A stretch of 64,000 nucleotides of DNA from Myxococcales bacterium (GCA_012522445.1 JAAYKL010000046.1:1-64000); one strand, 5' to 3'. Positions 53,991 to 62,760 are shown, counted from the stretch's first letter. Made by a program: numbers and translations. Notes: generated from the sequence alone by a model not told the origin.

Positions 53991-54006
53991 GGCCCACATC
54001 TTGTGA
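53991..54006. promoter_or_regulatory. NrdR box, distal
   Basis: GGCCCACATCTTGTGA keeps all six invariant NrdR positions and shares ACATCTTGTG with the first box, 31 bp away. Confidence 0.65.
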
Positions 54007-54132
54007 AAACGCTGCATTAACAACGGGTTGTGGCACATGCGCTCCGCTGCCGATTTCGCCGCGAAACAACTGCGCAACGGTACAGCTTGTTCAGTGATGT
54101 ACCGAAATCATCCCGCATTTCGCGCCATTTTT

Positions 54133-54162
54133 TTGCCAAGGGCGCGTCGGGCTTCTTATATA
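54133..54162 (+). promoter_or_regulatory. candidate ftsE promoter
   Basis: TTGCCA (54133-54138), 18-bp spacer, TATATA (54157-54162). The expected start point falls at the ftsE ATG (54170), suggesting a leaderless transcript. A GAGG before the ATG is very close. Confidence 0.5.
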
Positions 54163-54169
54163 GAGGATT

Positions 54170-54934
54170 ATGATCGATGACAGACATACCCAAGCCCCCG
54201 CATCCGAGGGGCTGCGCGTCTCCCTACAGCGGGTGAGCCGCTTCTTCAAACCCGAAAAACCCGCGCTCTTCGACGTCTCCCTCGACATCGCGCCGGGCGA
54301 GTTCCTCTACGTAGCGGGCACCTCTGGCGCGGGAAAGAGCACGCTGCTCAAGCTCCTCCACCTCTCGGAGAGCCCCGACACCGGGACGCTGTGCTTCAAC
54401 GGCCACGACGTCGCCGGGCTCACGCGGAAGGTGGTCGCCGTGCTGCGCCGCTCCATGGGCGTCGTGTTTCAAGACTTCAAGCTCATCGAGGACCTGAGCG
54501 TGGCCTCCAACATCGCGCTGGCCCTGGAGGTTCGCGGGGCGTCTCCGGCCATGATCCGCTGGCGCGTCGCCGAGGTGCTGGCCGAAGTGGGGCTCAACGG
54601 CAAAGAGAAGGAGCTGGCCGGCGCCCTATCCGGTGGCGAGCAACAAAGGGTGGCCATCGCGCGGGCCATCGCGCCCAACCCGCAGCTCATTTTGGCCGAC
54701 GAGCCCACCGGGAGCCTGGACACCTACAGCGCCAACTTCGTGCTCGACATGCTCGAGAAGGTAAACGCGCGGGGCGCCACCGTGGTGGTGGCCACCCACG
54801 ACCGCATGCTGATGGCCGCCCGACCCCATCGCACCGTGGTGCTCGACGCGGGGCGCGCGGTCGGCATCTCGCAAAACGGCGACTTCCGCAGCCGCAGTGA
54901 GCGCCGCAAGACCAACCTCGAAGAGGCCGTATAA
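54170..54934 (+). CDS. ftsE: cell-division ABC transporter ATPase FtsE
   Basis: A 254-residue ABC ATPase with intact motifs: AGTSGAGKSTLLK (Walker A), VFQDFKLIEDLS (Q-loop), LSGGEQQRVAIARAI (signature), LILADEPTGSLD (Walker B) and VATHD (H-loop). With FtsX it controls septal peptidoglycan hydrolysis. The N-terminus has about 15 extra residues and the C-terminus is basic. Its stop codon overlaps the ftsX start codon (TAATG). Confidence 0.95.
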   Translation: MIDDRHTQAPASEGLRVSLQRVSRFFKPEKPALFDVSLDIAPGEFLYVAGTSGAGKSTLLKLLHLSESPDTGTLCFNGHDVAGLTRKVVAVLRRSMGVVFQDFKLIEDLSVASNIALALEVRGASPAMIRWRVAEVLAEVGLNGKEKELAGALSGGEQQRVAIARAIAPNPQLILADEPTGSLDTYSANFVLDMLEKVNARGATVVVATHDRMLMAARPHRTVVLDAGRAVGISQNGDFRSRSERRKTNLEEAV

Positions 54935-55854
54935 TGTCTGCTCCGCCCCGACACCGCTGGCTGTACTTGGCGACGCACATTCTCCGCAGGGCCCCGAGCG
55001 GCATCCGCCGAAAGCCCTGGATTCACCTGCTCTCCATCCTCACGCTGTCGGCGGCCTTTCTCAGCTTTGCCGCCACCCTCACCGCCGCGATCAACATCAA
55101 CGAAGTGGTCGCCCGGTGGATCGGCAGCGCCGAGATGACGGTCTACCTGCACAAGGGCACCACCTCCGCGCAACTCGACGAGCTGCGCGACGCCGTGCTC
55201 GCCCTCGACGGCATCGCCAAGGTGGACACCGTGACGCCCGCGCAGGCCCGCACCGACTTTTCGCGAGACCTGGGCGCGCTCAACGAAATCAACGCCTTCA
55301 TCTCCGACGAGGCCTTTCCCGCCTCCCTCGACATCTACTTAACCCCCACCGCCTCCAGCGACGGACAGGCGCGGCAAGCCCTGGCCAAGCGCCTCGGAGA
55401 GGTCAAGATCATCGAAGAGGTGGAGCTGTACGACGACTGGTTCAACCGGCTCCACGCCCTCTCCACCATGGGGCGGACGGCGGCCCTCGGCCTGGGCGTC
55501 TTGGCCCTGGTGGTCTCCATCCTCGTGGTGGCGGCCACGATTCGCCAGGGTGTCAGCGCGCGCCGCCGCGAGATCGAAGTGATGCGCTTTGTCGGCGCCA
55601 CCGAGCATTACGTGCGCGTCCCCTTTTTGATCGAAGGGGCGCTGGAGTCCCTGCTCTCCATGCTCATCGCCTTGGTCGCCCTGCACTTCTTGCTCAACCA
55701 CGTGCAGGACTTGGCCGGGGACATCTTGCCCATGCTCGGCAGCGCCACCTTGATGCGGCTGCCGGGCAGCGTCCTCCTCGCCCTCATCGCCGGGGGCCTG
55801 CTGTCGGGGTTGTTGGGCGCCCGCATCTCCCTGCGCAAACTCGAAGAGGTGTGA
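54934..55854 (+). CDS. ftsX: cell-division ABC transporter permease FtsX
   Basis: A 306-residue membrane protein with the FtsX layout: a basic cytoplasmic N-terminus, helix 1 (about 30-52), a large periplasmic loop (about 55-180, with MTVYLHKGTTSAQLDELRDAV and INAFISDEAFPASLDIYL), then three helices (about 182-205, 228-255, 275-297). It transmits ATP hydrolysis by FtsE to a periplasmic effector. The coiled-coil gene downstream encodes the likely effector. Confidence 0.94.
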   Translation: MSAPPRHRWLYLATHILRRAPSGIRRKPWIHLLSILTLSAAFLSFAATLTAAININEVVARWIGSAEMTVYLHKGTTSAQLDELRDAVLALDGIAKVDTVTPAQARTDFSRDLGALNEINAFISDEAFPASLDIYLTPTASSDGQARQALAKRLGEVKIIEEVELYDDWFNRLHALSTMGRTAALGLGVLALVVSILVVAATIRQGVSARRREIEVMRFVGATEHYVRVPFLIEGALESLLSMLIALVALHFLLNHVQDLAGDILPMLGSATLMRLPGSVLLALIAGGLLSGLLGARISLRKLEEV

Positions 55855-55856
55855 GC

Positions 55857-56408
55857 GTGTTTCGTTGGCGCCACCGCATGGGGCTGTTCTGCTTGTGCAC
55901 CGCGGTATCGCTGGCCGCCACCGCCGGAGACTTTGGCCACATCGCGTCCGACGAGCTCGCCGAAGAAGCCGACGCGCGCCGACAAGATCTGCAGCGCACC
56001 GAGGAGCGCCTCCAGCACCTCGAGGCGACGCTAGCGACCTTGCAAGCACAACAGCACGCCACCGAAGAGGAACTGCGCGCGCTCACCGAAACCCTGGAGG
56101 CCCACGCCGCCATCTTGTACCGCATCTCCCGCGGCGGAAAGGCCCTGCGCTACCTCATGTCCGCAGAGACCGACGCCTCGTTCTTAAAGCGCGCCAACAC
56201 GCTGAAGCGGCTGTTCACATCCCAGGTCAAGGCGCGGCGCGAGAAGGGCCTGCACCTCTCGTCCATCGAGGCGGACATCGCCCAGCGCGAGGCGGAGATA
56301 GGCACCGCCCAGGGCCTCGCCGAGGAGCTGCGCGAGACCATCGCCGAACTCGAAGCCGCGGTACAACAACGCGGCGCGGCGTCGTCACAACTGAGCGCGC
56401 GCCACTAG
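55857..56408 (+). CDS. EnvC-like coiled-coil protein lacking a LytM domain
   Basis: A 183-residue exported protein. A signal peptide (about 1-25) is followed by an almost continuous coiled coil. The segment AILYRISRGGKALRYLMSAE with the following helices resembles the coiled-coil half of EnvC-like murein hydrolase activators, the usual FtsX partners. The C-terminal LytM/M23 domain that binds amidases is absent. The frame ends cleanly and no such domain appears downstream. The GTG at 55857 has GAGG seven bases upstream. A GTG at 55851 overlapping the ftsX stop codon is possible. Confidence 0.8.
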   Translation: MFRWRHRMGLFCLCTAVSLAATAGDFGHIASDELAEEADARRQDLQRTEERLQHLEATLATLQAQQHATEEELRALTETLEAHAAILYRISRGGKALRYLMSAETDASFLKRANTLKRLFTSQVKARREKGLHLSSIEADIAQREAEIGTAQGLAEELRETIAELEAAVQQRGAASSQLSARH

Positions 56409-56452
56409 TCCGCTGCGGTCATCTCCCGGCGCCGACTTCTCGCCGCACGCCC

Positions 56453-57220
56453 TCACGCCAACGATTTGATTAGGTCTGCCAGACGCGCGGGCGCCTCCAG
56501 CATGGGCAGGTGCCCGATGCCCTCGAGCCACTTCACCTCGGCGGATGGGAGCAGCGCCGACATCTCCTGCGCGGCGGCGGGGATCACCAGGCGGTCGGCG
56601 GTGCCGTGCACAATCCAGATGCGCCCGGCAAAATCGTCGGGGAGCGGGGTGGCGCGGTGCTGTGCCACAGCGGCGCGCTGGGCGGAAAAGCCGCGTCCAG
56701 GGCCGAGGTGGTGCAGGCGGTCGTCGACCAGCAGGGCAAACTCGTCGCTGCGGTGATGCAAAAAATCTTCGGACACGCTGCAGGAGAGATTGCGGCGCAC
56801 AATCTCGTCGGGGGTGCCGCGGCGCGATGCCAATGCCGCTGCGACCTCGGGGAGACGGTGGCGAAACAACCACTCCCCCGAGGGAAAGGCACCGCACAGC
56901 ATGATGTGGGGCGCGTGTTCGCGGTGCTGCTGGGCCAGCGACAGGGCGATGAAGCCCGACATGGAGTGCCCCACCAGGACGTCCGCCGAGAGCCCCTCCG
57001 CCGCCAGCACATCGCCGACGGCCCGGGTCATTTGGGGGATGTCATATGGGCCATGTGGCGCCGGACTCGCCCCGCTGCCCAGGTTGTCGATTTGCACGCA
57101 GGTGAAGGACTTTTGCAGCAAGAGGATCGCGGTGTCGTAAATGTGCATGTCGAGCCCCATGCCGGGCAACAACACCACCGTCGGACCGTATCCCGTGATC
57201 GCGTAATGCAGGGCGTTCAT
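56453..57220 (-). CDS. alpha/beta hydrolase
   Basis: A 255-residue alpha/beta-hydrolase-fold protein. The nucleophile elbow is GHSMSG (Ser), the acid is in HGTADRLV (Asp), and the His is in GIGHLPML. LLPGMG near the N-terminus forms the oxyanion region. The substrate is unknown; relatives include esterases, C-C hydrolases and BioH-like proteins. It is alone on the minus strand between two plus-strand operons. Confidence 0.9.
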   Translation of the reverse strand: MNALHYAITGYGPTVVLLPGMGLDMHIYDTAILLLQKSFTCVQIDNLGSGASPAPHGPYDIPQMTRAVGDVLAAEGLSADVLVGHSMSGFIALSLAQQHREHAPHIMLCGAFPSGEWLFRHRLPEVAAALASRRGTPDEIVRRNLSCSVSEDFLHHRSDEFALLVDDRLHHLGPGRGFSAQRAAVAQHRATPLPDDFAGRIWIVHGTADRLVIPAAAQEMSALLPSAEVKWLEGIGHLPMLEAPARLADLIKSLA

Positions 57221-57333
57221 ATTGGTTTGCGCTGCTCCTTTCGCCGTATTATGTCGTTTGCCGCGCGGGCGTGTTATATTCGCGGACGACGGATTCCGCT
57301 ACAGAATCGCGCCGTGCTCCAAGGGGTGAACCG

Positions 57334-58152
57334 TTGAACATCTTCGACAAAACCGGAAAGGCGTTTTTCAATTTCGTCCGGTACATCCTCGTCTTGTTCA
57401 CCCTGTTCTACCTGTCTTTAAAGGTACTCTGGACCAATCGCAAACTCGGACACCGCGAATTTCTCCGGCAGGTCTTGATGCAAATTTACTTCACGGGCAT
57501 CCAGGCCATCCTGCCCATCCTCGTCCTCGCGCTGCTCGTCGGCACATTCGCCATCATCAGCGCCATGGGAGGCGCCGCCTTCTCCGGGGCCGAACAAGTG
57601 GGGCGCGTGGTCACGGTGGTCCTCATCCGCGAGCTCGCGCCGCTGCTCACCGGCAGCATTATTATCGCGCGCTCGATCACCGCCATCACCACCGAGCTCG
57701 GCACCATGCGGGTGCAGCGCGAGATCGAAGCCCTCGAGGCCATGGGCATCTCCCCCATCCATCATTTGATTACGCCGCGCCTCGTCGGCGGCGTCCTCTC
57801 CTTTGCGGCGCTCACGGTCTTCTTCGGCTTCGTCGCGCTGATCAGCGGCTTCCTGATCGCCCAGACGATGGTGCCCATCCCCATCGAGCTCTTCGTCCAC
57901 TTCGTCTTCTCCGCCGTGCAACCCACCGACATCCCCGCCCTGGGCATCAAGGTGCTGGGCGGCGGCGCCGGCATGTTCATCATCGCCTGCTACCACGGGC
58001 TCTCGGTTCGGCGCGCCTCCACCGAGGTGCCGGTGGCGGTCTCCACCGCAGCGCTCAACGCCTTTGTCTTCCTCATTGCGCTGCACGTGGGGGTCTCCGC
58101 CAGCATGTTTCTGCGCAGCAATTCCTTCGAGTTGCTCGGGGTCGTCCTATGA
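57334..58152 (+). CDS. MlaE-type ABC transporter permease
   Basis: A 272-residue integral membrane protein of the MlaE/YrbE family that moves phospholipids between the membranes. Typical stretches are GTFAIISAMGGAAFSGAEQVG, LIRELAPLLTGSIIIARSITAITTELGTMRVQREIEALEAMGI and RLVGGVLSF. The TTG at 57334 was chosen because AAGGGG lies seven bases upstream; a GTG at 57271 lies in a likely promoter. It is first in a three-gene ATGA-overlapping operon with an ATPase-like and an MCE protein. Confidence 0.92.
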   Translation: MNIFDKTGKAFFNFVRYILVLFTLFYLSLKVLWTNRKLGHREFLRQVLMQIYFTGIQAILPILVLALLVGTFAIISAMGGAAFSGAEQVGRVVTVVLIRELAPLLTGSIIIARSITAITTELGTMRVQREIEALEAMGISPIHHLITPRLVGGVLSFAALTVFFGFVALISGFLIAQTMVPIPIELFVHFVFSAVQPTDIPALGIKVLGGGAGMFIIACYHGLSVRRASTEVPVAVSTAALNAFVFLIALHVGVSASMFLRSNSFELLGVVL

Positions 58153-58865
58153 GACCGGCATTGGTACAAGTGCTCGACGCCCTGCAGTTCTGCGTCAGCG
58201 ACACGCACTGGCACGTGCCGCCTTTCCACCTTCGCCCCGGCGAGTGGGCGACCCTGGTGTCCGGCGACAGCCCCGATTTGATCGACCCTTCGGGGCCCTT
58301 AATCCGCACGCTGTTCACGCTGCGCTCCCCGGAACACGGCACGGTCTTCCTGCACAACCAGGACGCCTACGCCTTGCCCTACGTGGGCCAGCAGCGCCTG
58401 CGCGCCGAGATGGGCTTCGTCCCGAGCTCGGGCGGCCTGCTGTCCAACCGCACCCTGCGCGACAACATCGCGCTGCCCCTCTCGCTGCACGCGCGCCTCA
58501 CCTTTAAAGAGGAGGCCCTGCGCGTCGACGAACAGCTCGACCGCTTTGGGCTGCGCGCCGCCGATCACATGTTTCCCCACGAGGTCAACGGTTACACGCG
58601 GTGGCGGGCCTGCCTGGCGCGTGCCCTCATCCTCTCCCCGTCCATCGTGATGCTAGAGGGGCTGGGCGACTGGGACATCGAGCGCGGCCAGGGGCTCGGA
58701 TGGCAGCGCCTGCGCGAATACCGCCAGCGACAAGACAACGCCATCCTCATCGCCTTGCCCAGCGCGCATCCCGAATTTGAACAGTGGTTTCAACAGCAAG
58801 GCGGACACATCATCCGCTACCGCATCGCCGCAGAATTGCCCCTGCAAGGAGCCACCCACCGATGA
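58149..58865 (+). CDS. degenerate Mla-type ABC ATPase-like protein
   Basis: A 238-residue protein in the MlaF position of an Mla operon. It aligns along its length with ABC ATPases, with MGFVPSSGGLLSNRTLRDNIALPL matching the Q-loop region and ACLARALI following the signature site. All catalytic motifs are gone: Walker A reads SGDSPDLIDPSGPLIRT (no GKS/T), the signature is VNGYT instead of LSGGQ, Walker B is VMLEGLGD (no DE), the Q-loop Gln is Pro, and the H-loop His is missing. The open frame and the four-base overlaps on both sides argue against a simple pseudogene. It may be a structural pseudo-ATPase, with the active subunit encoded elsewhere. Confidence 0.82.
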   Translation: MRPALVQVLDALQFCVSDTHWHVPPFHLRPGEWATLVSGDSPDLIDPSGPLIRTLFTLRSPEHGTVFLHNQDAYALPYVGQQRLRAEMGFVPSSGGLLSNRTLRDNIALPLSLHARLTFKEEALRVDEQLDRFGLRAADHMFPHEVNGYTRWRACLARALILSPSIVMLEGLGDWDIERGQGLGWQRLREYRQRQDNAILIALPSAHPEFEQWFQQQGGHIIRYRIAAELPLQGATHR

Positions 58866-59986
58866 AGTTTTACCTCAGCTACCGAGAGCGCATCGCCGGC
58901 TTCTTTTTGCTGGCCTCGCTGGTCTTCGTCATCTTGTTTGTCATCGGCGCCGCCATCGAGAACCAATGGCTCGTCCCCACCACGCACTACACCGTCTACG
59001 TGGAGCGCGCCGACGGCCTCCGCACCGGCTCTCCCGTGTTGTGGTCCGGCGTCAATGTCGGCTCTGTCAAAGAGCTCTCCATCCAGAGCAACAGCCGCGT
59101 GGCCGTCACCCTCTCCATCAAGGACGAACACACGCCCCAGCTCACCAGCGCCACCCGCGCCTCGGTGCAGCGCCACATGGGCATCGGCGAAAAGCGCATC
59201 CTGCTCACCAACCCCGCACCCCACGGCCGGCTCCGCGCCCACCCGCTGCAGCCCGGCAGCAGCATCCCCCTCGAAGAGCCGCGCGATCTGCTGGAGGTCT
59301 TGTCGTCCCTCGACCTCGGGCGCTACCTCGACACCCTCGATCGAGCGGTGAACTCCATCGACGTCGTCCTGATCAAGCTCGAAGAGGAGAACCGCATGAT
59401 GCGCATGTTCGAAGCCTTCGACCAGATGGGGCCCACCCTCGCCAACGCCAACCTGCTGCTCACGGAGATGCGCGAGCCCATGGTCTCCCTCCTCACCGAC
59501 CCCGCCTTGTCGCGATCGCTCCAGGGCGCCTCGCGCGTGTTCAACGACCCGCAAATCCAGCCGATGATCCGCAACATGTCGCAGTCGTTTGACCCCGAAA
59601 AGATCAACGAGCTGCTCGACCGCATCCACAAGCTCTCTGTCGACTTCGAGCGCGTACTCGCCGACGACGCGCCCTTCAACCAGTCCTTTGCCCGGCTCAA
59701 CGCCCTCATGGACGACCCCAGCACCAACGACCTGATCCAGCAACTAGCGCACCTCGCCGATCAAGTGGGGCACCTCACGTCCGACCTGCCCCAGATGGCC
59801 CAGGAGACCGGCAAAATTCTCAAGGACGTCTCGATTGTCTTGCGCGCCCTGCAGCGCTCGTGGCCCTTGAAGCGCCAATCGCGAAAAATCATTCAAGAGG
59901 ATCTGGACGCCGCCGCCACCGCCACCGCCGATACCACCGCCGCCGACACCGCCGATGGCTCCCCCGCCACCCGCGAGAACCCCTAG
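58862..59986 (+). CDS. MCE (MlaD-type) lipid-binding protein
   Basis: A 374-residue protein with one N-terminal membrane helix (about 11-33), an MCE domain (about 38-120, YVERADGLRTGSPVLWSGVNVGSV), a long helical region with coiled-coil tendency (about 150-340), and a disordered Ala/Thr/Asp tail. MCE domains form rings that carry phospholipids from MlaE across the periplasm. The helical tail suggests a longer needle or tube than in E. coli MlaD. The start overlaps the ATPase-like gene stop codon (ATGA). Confidence 0.92.
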   Translation: MKFYLSYRERIAGFFLLASLVFVILFVIGAAIENQWLVPTTHYTVYVERADGLRTGSPVLWSGVNVGSVKELSIQSNSRVAVTLSIKDEHTPQLTSATRASVQRHMGIGEKRILLTNPAPHGRLRAHPLQPGSSIPLEEPRDLLEVLSSLDLGRYLDTLDRAVNSIDVVLIKLEEENRMMRMFEAFDQMGPTLANANLLLTEMREPMVSLLTDPALSRSLQGASRVFNDPQIQPMIRNMSQSFDPEKINELLDRIHKLSVDFERVLADDAPFNQSFARLNALMDDPSTNDLIQQLAHLADQVGHLTSDLPQMAQETGKILKDVSIVLRALQRSWPLKRQSRKIIQEDLDAAATATADTTAADTADGSPATRENP

Positions 59987-59995
59987 GCTTTGGGC

Positions 59996-60559
59996 ATGCG
60001 ACTCGCGCACAACCAATTCATCAAACACGGGCTGCGCTTCACCTGTCAGCGCTGCGGAAACTGCTGCCGCGCACGGGGCAATGTGCAGGCGGTCTTGGTG
60101 CCCGCATCCGAGGTCCCGCGCATCGCGGCGTTTTTGCAATTGTCGCCCAATGACTTCCTCAACGCCCACTGCGACATCGACGCCGCAGGGGCTGTCTTCC
60201 TGCGCAGCGAGCGACGCGACTGCCGTTTTCTCGGCGCCGACAACCGCTGTTACATTTATTCGGTGCGCCCCGCCCAATGCCGCGCCTGGCCGTTTTGGAT
60301 CGAGAACCTCAACCCCGAGTCCTGGCAAAACAACGTGAAGACCGTGTGCCCGGGCGCCGACGTCGGGCGGTTGTGGCGAGCGAGAGACATCGACCGCATC
60401 GCCGCCGCACGCGATCGCGCCGAGGGGTTTTGCGCGGCGTCCCTCGCAGAGAACGAGCCCGCGAATCACGACTTCATTTATTTGTCAAGGCTGAATTTTG
60501 AGAATCGTTTCTCCCGCCGGCGGCGTCCCCAGCGGGCGTATTATCCATTTGCCAAATAA
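59996..60559 (+). CDS. YkgJ-family cysteine-cluster protein
   Basis: A 187-residue protein with the YkgJ pattern: CQRCGNCCRARG near residue 20, then CRFL, C-YIYSVRPAQCRAWPFW, and another Cys at VCPG. These Cys bind zinc or an iron-sulfur cluster. The family's role is unsettled. The ATG at 59996 starts the conserved region, 9 bp after the MCE gene stop codon, so the gene may belong to the Mla operon. The tail is basic (RRRRPQR). Confidence 0.85.
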   Translation: MRLAHNQFIKHGLRFTCQRCGNCCRARGNVQAVLVPASEVPRIAAFLQLSPNDFLNAHCDIDAAGAVFLRSERRDCRFLGADNRCYIYSVRPAQCRAWPFWIENLNPESWQNNVKTVCPGADVGRLWRARDIDRIAAARDRAEGFCAASLAENEPANHDFIYLSRLNFENRFSRRRRPQRAYYPFAK

Positions 60560-60681
60560 AATTACCCTGCTAGTGTCCCTGCCGGTTTTCCCTTGGTGGA
60601 TTTCGCCGCCACACAATCTGTGAACTGCGGCGTTCGATATAAAAATTACGCTCTCGCGCTTACACCACCTAAGGAGAAACT

Positions 60682-61587
60682 ATGCCCAAAAACCCGGTTC
60701 CCCCCCTATTTTTTCCATTTTTACCCCGTTTTTTCTCACTGCGTTACACCCCGACTGCACACCGCACCGCCGCTGGATTGCTGCTGTGCCTCGCGCTCAC
60801 CGCGTCACTTTCGGCCCACGCCCTGCCCAAGAGCGACCACCTCTTCGGCAGAGAAGACGGCCGCGTCTGCGAATACCAGGAGTCCCTGGCGGAGCCTTGG
60901 CCCGTGACCGAGATGGGCGATTTGAGCGCCTTTTACCTGCCGGACGAGAGCGAAGTCGCCCTCATCGAGCGGCTGGCCCAGGGCATCTACCGCTGGAAGA
61001 CCAAGCGCGATCACGGCTGGTGGGAGTGCGGCGAATTTTATCCCAAGGGGCCCGAGACTGAGGACCGCGCCATCCTGCTGGCCTACCGCATGGTGCGCGC
61101 CGTTCACCTGTTTGGTCTCGGCCGCGACAACGGAGACCTCACCCCGGAGGCGCTGGCCCACCACGTGTGGGGATTCGCCGGCACCATCGCCAACGAGTCC
61201 TCCTTTGATCGCTGCGCCGTGGGGTACTACTTTCGCAAGTGGGCGATCTCCAAAAAGATGGTCAAGGCCCGCACCCGCACCATCTCGTACGGCGAAGAGG
61301 AGATGCTCTCCGCCCTGACGGACCCGCGCTCATTCGGCTGGCTGCAGAGCACCGGAGTGGACATCGGCTACTGCCAACTGCTGACGCGCTTTCACAAAGG
61401 CCCCTTGCACGAGATGATGCACCCCGAGCAGGGCCTGGAGATCTGCGCCTTTCACTTTCACGAGCGCGCGAAAAAGCTTGGCACCACGCGTCCTTGGCGC
61501 TATTGGCGGGGCTACGGGGCGACGTATTACGAGTCGCGCGTCGTGCAGCGCGCCAGGGCCATGGGGGCCTTGCCCGAAGAGATCTAA
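60682..61587 (+). CDS. exported lysozyme-like protein
   Basis: A 301-residue exported protein of unknown family. A long signal peptide (about 1-48, ending AHA) is preceded by a Phe/Pro-rich start. The middle resembles a lysozyme/lytic-transglycosylase fold: FAGTIANESSFDRCAVG has a candidate catalytic Glu, FGWLQSTGVDIGYCQLLTRF looks like the GLMQ region, and YWRGYGATYYES is like the AYNxG end. Several Cys could form disulfides. The assignment is by pattern only. An AAGGAG site precedes the ATG. Confidence 0.62.
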   Translation: MPKNPVPPLFFPFLPRFFSLRYTPTAHRTAAGLLLCLALTASLSAHALPKSDHLFGREDGRVCEYQESLAEPWPVTEMGDLSAFYLPDESEVALIERLAQGIYRWKTKRDHGWWECGEFYPKGPETEDRAILLAYRMVRAVHLFGLGRDNGDLTPEALAHHVWGFAGTIANESSFDRCAVGYYFRKWAISKKMVKARTRTISYGEEEMLSALTDPRSFGWLQSTGVDIGYCQLLTRFHKGPLHEMMHPEQGLEICAFHFHERAKKLGTTRPWRYWRGYGATYYESRVVQRARAMGALPEEI

Positions 61588-61609
61588 TCGATCCAACCCG
61601 CTTCACTTC

Positions 61610-62725
61610 ATGACGACGACGCCCTTTTCATTTCGCATCACCCACACCGACGGTCACGCGCGCACGGGCTTCATCGAGACGCCGCACGGCACCGTGCCCA
61701 CGCCCGCCTTCATGCCCGTCGGCACCCGCGCGACGGTCAAGGCGCTCTCCCCCGAGGACGTGCGACAGAGCGGGGCCGCCATCTTGCTCGGCAACACCTA
61801 CCACCTCATGCTGCGCCCCGGCGAAGCCCTCATCCAGCGCGCTGGCGGACTGGCGCGCTTCATGGCCTGGCACGGGCCCACCCTCACCGACTCCGGGGGC
61901 TTTCAAATTTTTAGCCTGAGCGCGCGCACCAAGGTCACCGATGACGGGGTGGTCTTCGCGTCGCACATCGACGGGCAACGCGTGCATTTGACCCCCGAAC
62001 GCGCCATTGCCGTACAGGGCGCCCTCGGCTCAGACATCGCCATGGTCCTCGACGAGTGTCCGCCGGGCGACGCGCCGCTGTCCGCGATTCAGCGCGCCAT
62101 GGAGCGCACCACCCGGTGGGCAGAGCGCCAAATCGACGCGCCCAGGCCCGCGGGGCAAGCCCTCTTCGGCATCGTCCAGGGCGGGACGCACACCGCGCTG
62201 CGCCGGCAACACCTGGCGCAAATCGCCGACATGCCCTTCGACGGCATCGCCCTTGGCGGCTTGTCGGTAGGAGAGCCCATCCCGGAGATGTACCGCATCT
62301 TCGCCGAGATCGGCCCGCACATGCCCGCCCAGCGGCCGCGCTACGTCATGGGGGTCGGGACGCCCGCCGATCTGTTGACGGGCATCGAGTGCGGCATCGA
62401 CATGTTCGACTGCGTGATGCCCACGCGCAACGCGCGCAACGGGCAGGTCTTTGTCCGCGGCGGCAAACTCAACATCAAGCACGCGCGCTTCGCCGACGAC
62501 CCCGCGCCCCTCGACCCGCAATGCCAGTGCTACACCTGCCGCACCTTTGAGCGCCGCTACTTGCGCCACTTGTTCATGAGCCAGGAGCTGCTCATCCACC
62601 GCCTGCTGACCCTCCACAACCTGCAGCACTACGGCGACATGACCGCGCAGGCCCGGCAGGCCATTGCCACCGGCAATTTTGCGGCGATGAAAAAGGATTG
62701 GCTCGAAAGCGGCGAGGGCGACTGA
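61610..62725 (+). CDS. tgt: queuine tRNA-ribosyltransferase
   Basis: A 371-residue enzyme that exchanges guanine-34 of tRNAs for preQ1. Visible are LGNTYHLMLRPG, LTDSGGFQIFSL (Asp nucleophile region), QGALGSDIAMVLDECPP, FGIVQGGTH, GGLSVGEP, and the zinc site CQCYTC with the downstream His. DCVMPTRNARNGQVF has the catalytic Asp. Length matches bacterial Tgt. It is not linked to other queuosine genes here. Confidence 0.96.
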   Translation: MTTTPFSFRITHTDGHARTGFIETPHGTVPTPAFMPVGTRATVKALSPEDVRQSGAAILLGNTYHLMLRPGEALIQRAGGLARFMAWHGPTLTDSGGFQIFSLSARTKVTDDGVVFASHIDGQRVHLTPERAIAVQGALGSDIAMVLDECPPGDAPLSAIQRAMERTTRWAERQIDAPRPAGQALFGIVQGGTHTALRRQHLAQIADMPFDGIALGGLSVGEPIPEMYRIFAEIGPHMPAQRPRYVMGVGTPADLLTGIECGIDMFDCVMPTRNARNGQVFVRGGKLNIKHARFADDPAPLDPQCQCYTCRTFERRYLRHLFMSQELLIHRLLTLHNLQHYGDMTAQARQAIATGNFAAMKKDWLESGEGD

Positions 62726-62760
62726 GCGCGCGCTCCCCAAACGCACGCCCCTCTCAGCGA

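Larger units (their letters stand above)
53753..54169. other. nrdJ-ftsE divergent intergenic region
   Basis: The 417-bp gap holds the candidate nrdJ promoter and NrdR boxes, a possible ftsE promoter, and a roughly 200-bp nrdJ 5' leader without a recognised riboswitch. No gene is supported. Confidence 0.6.
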
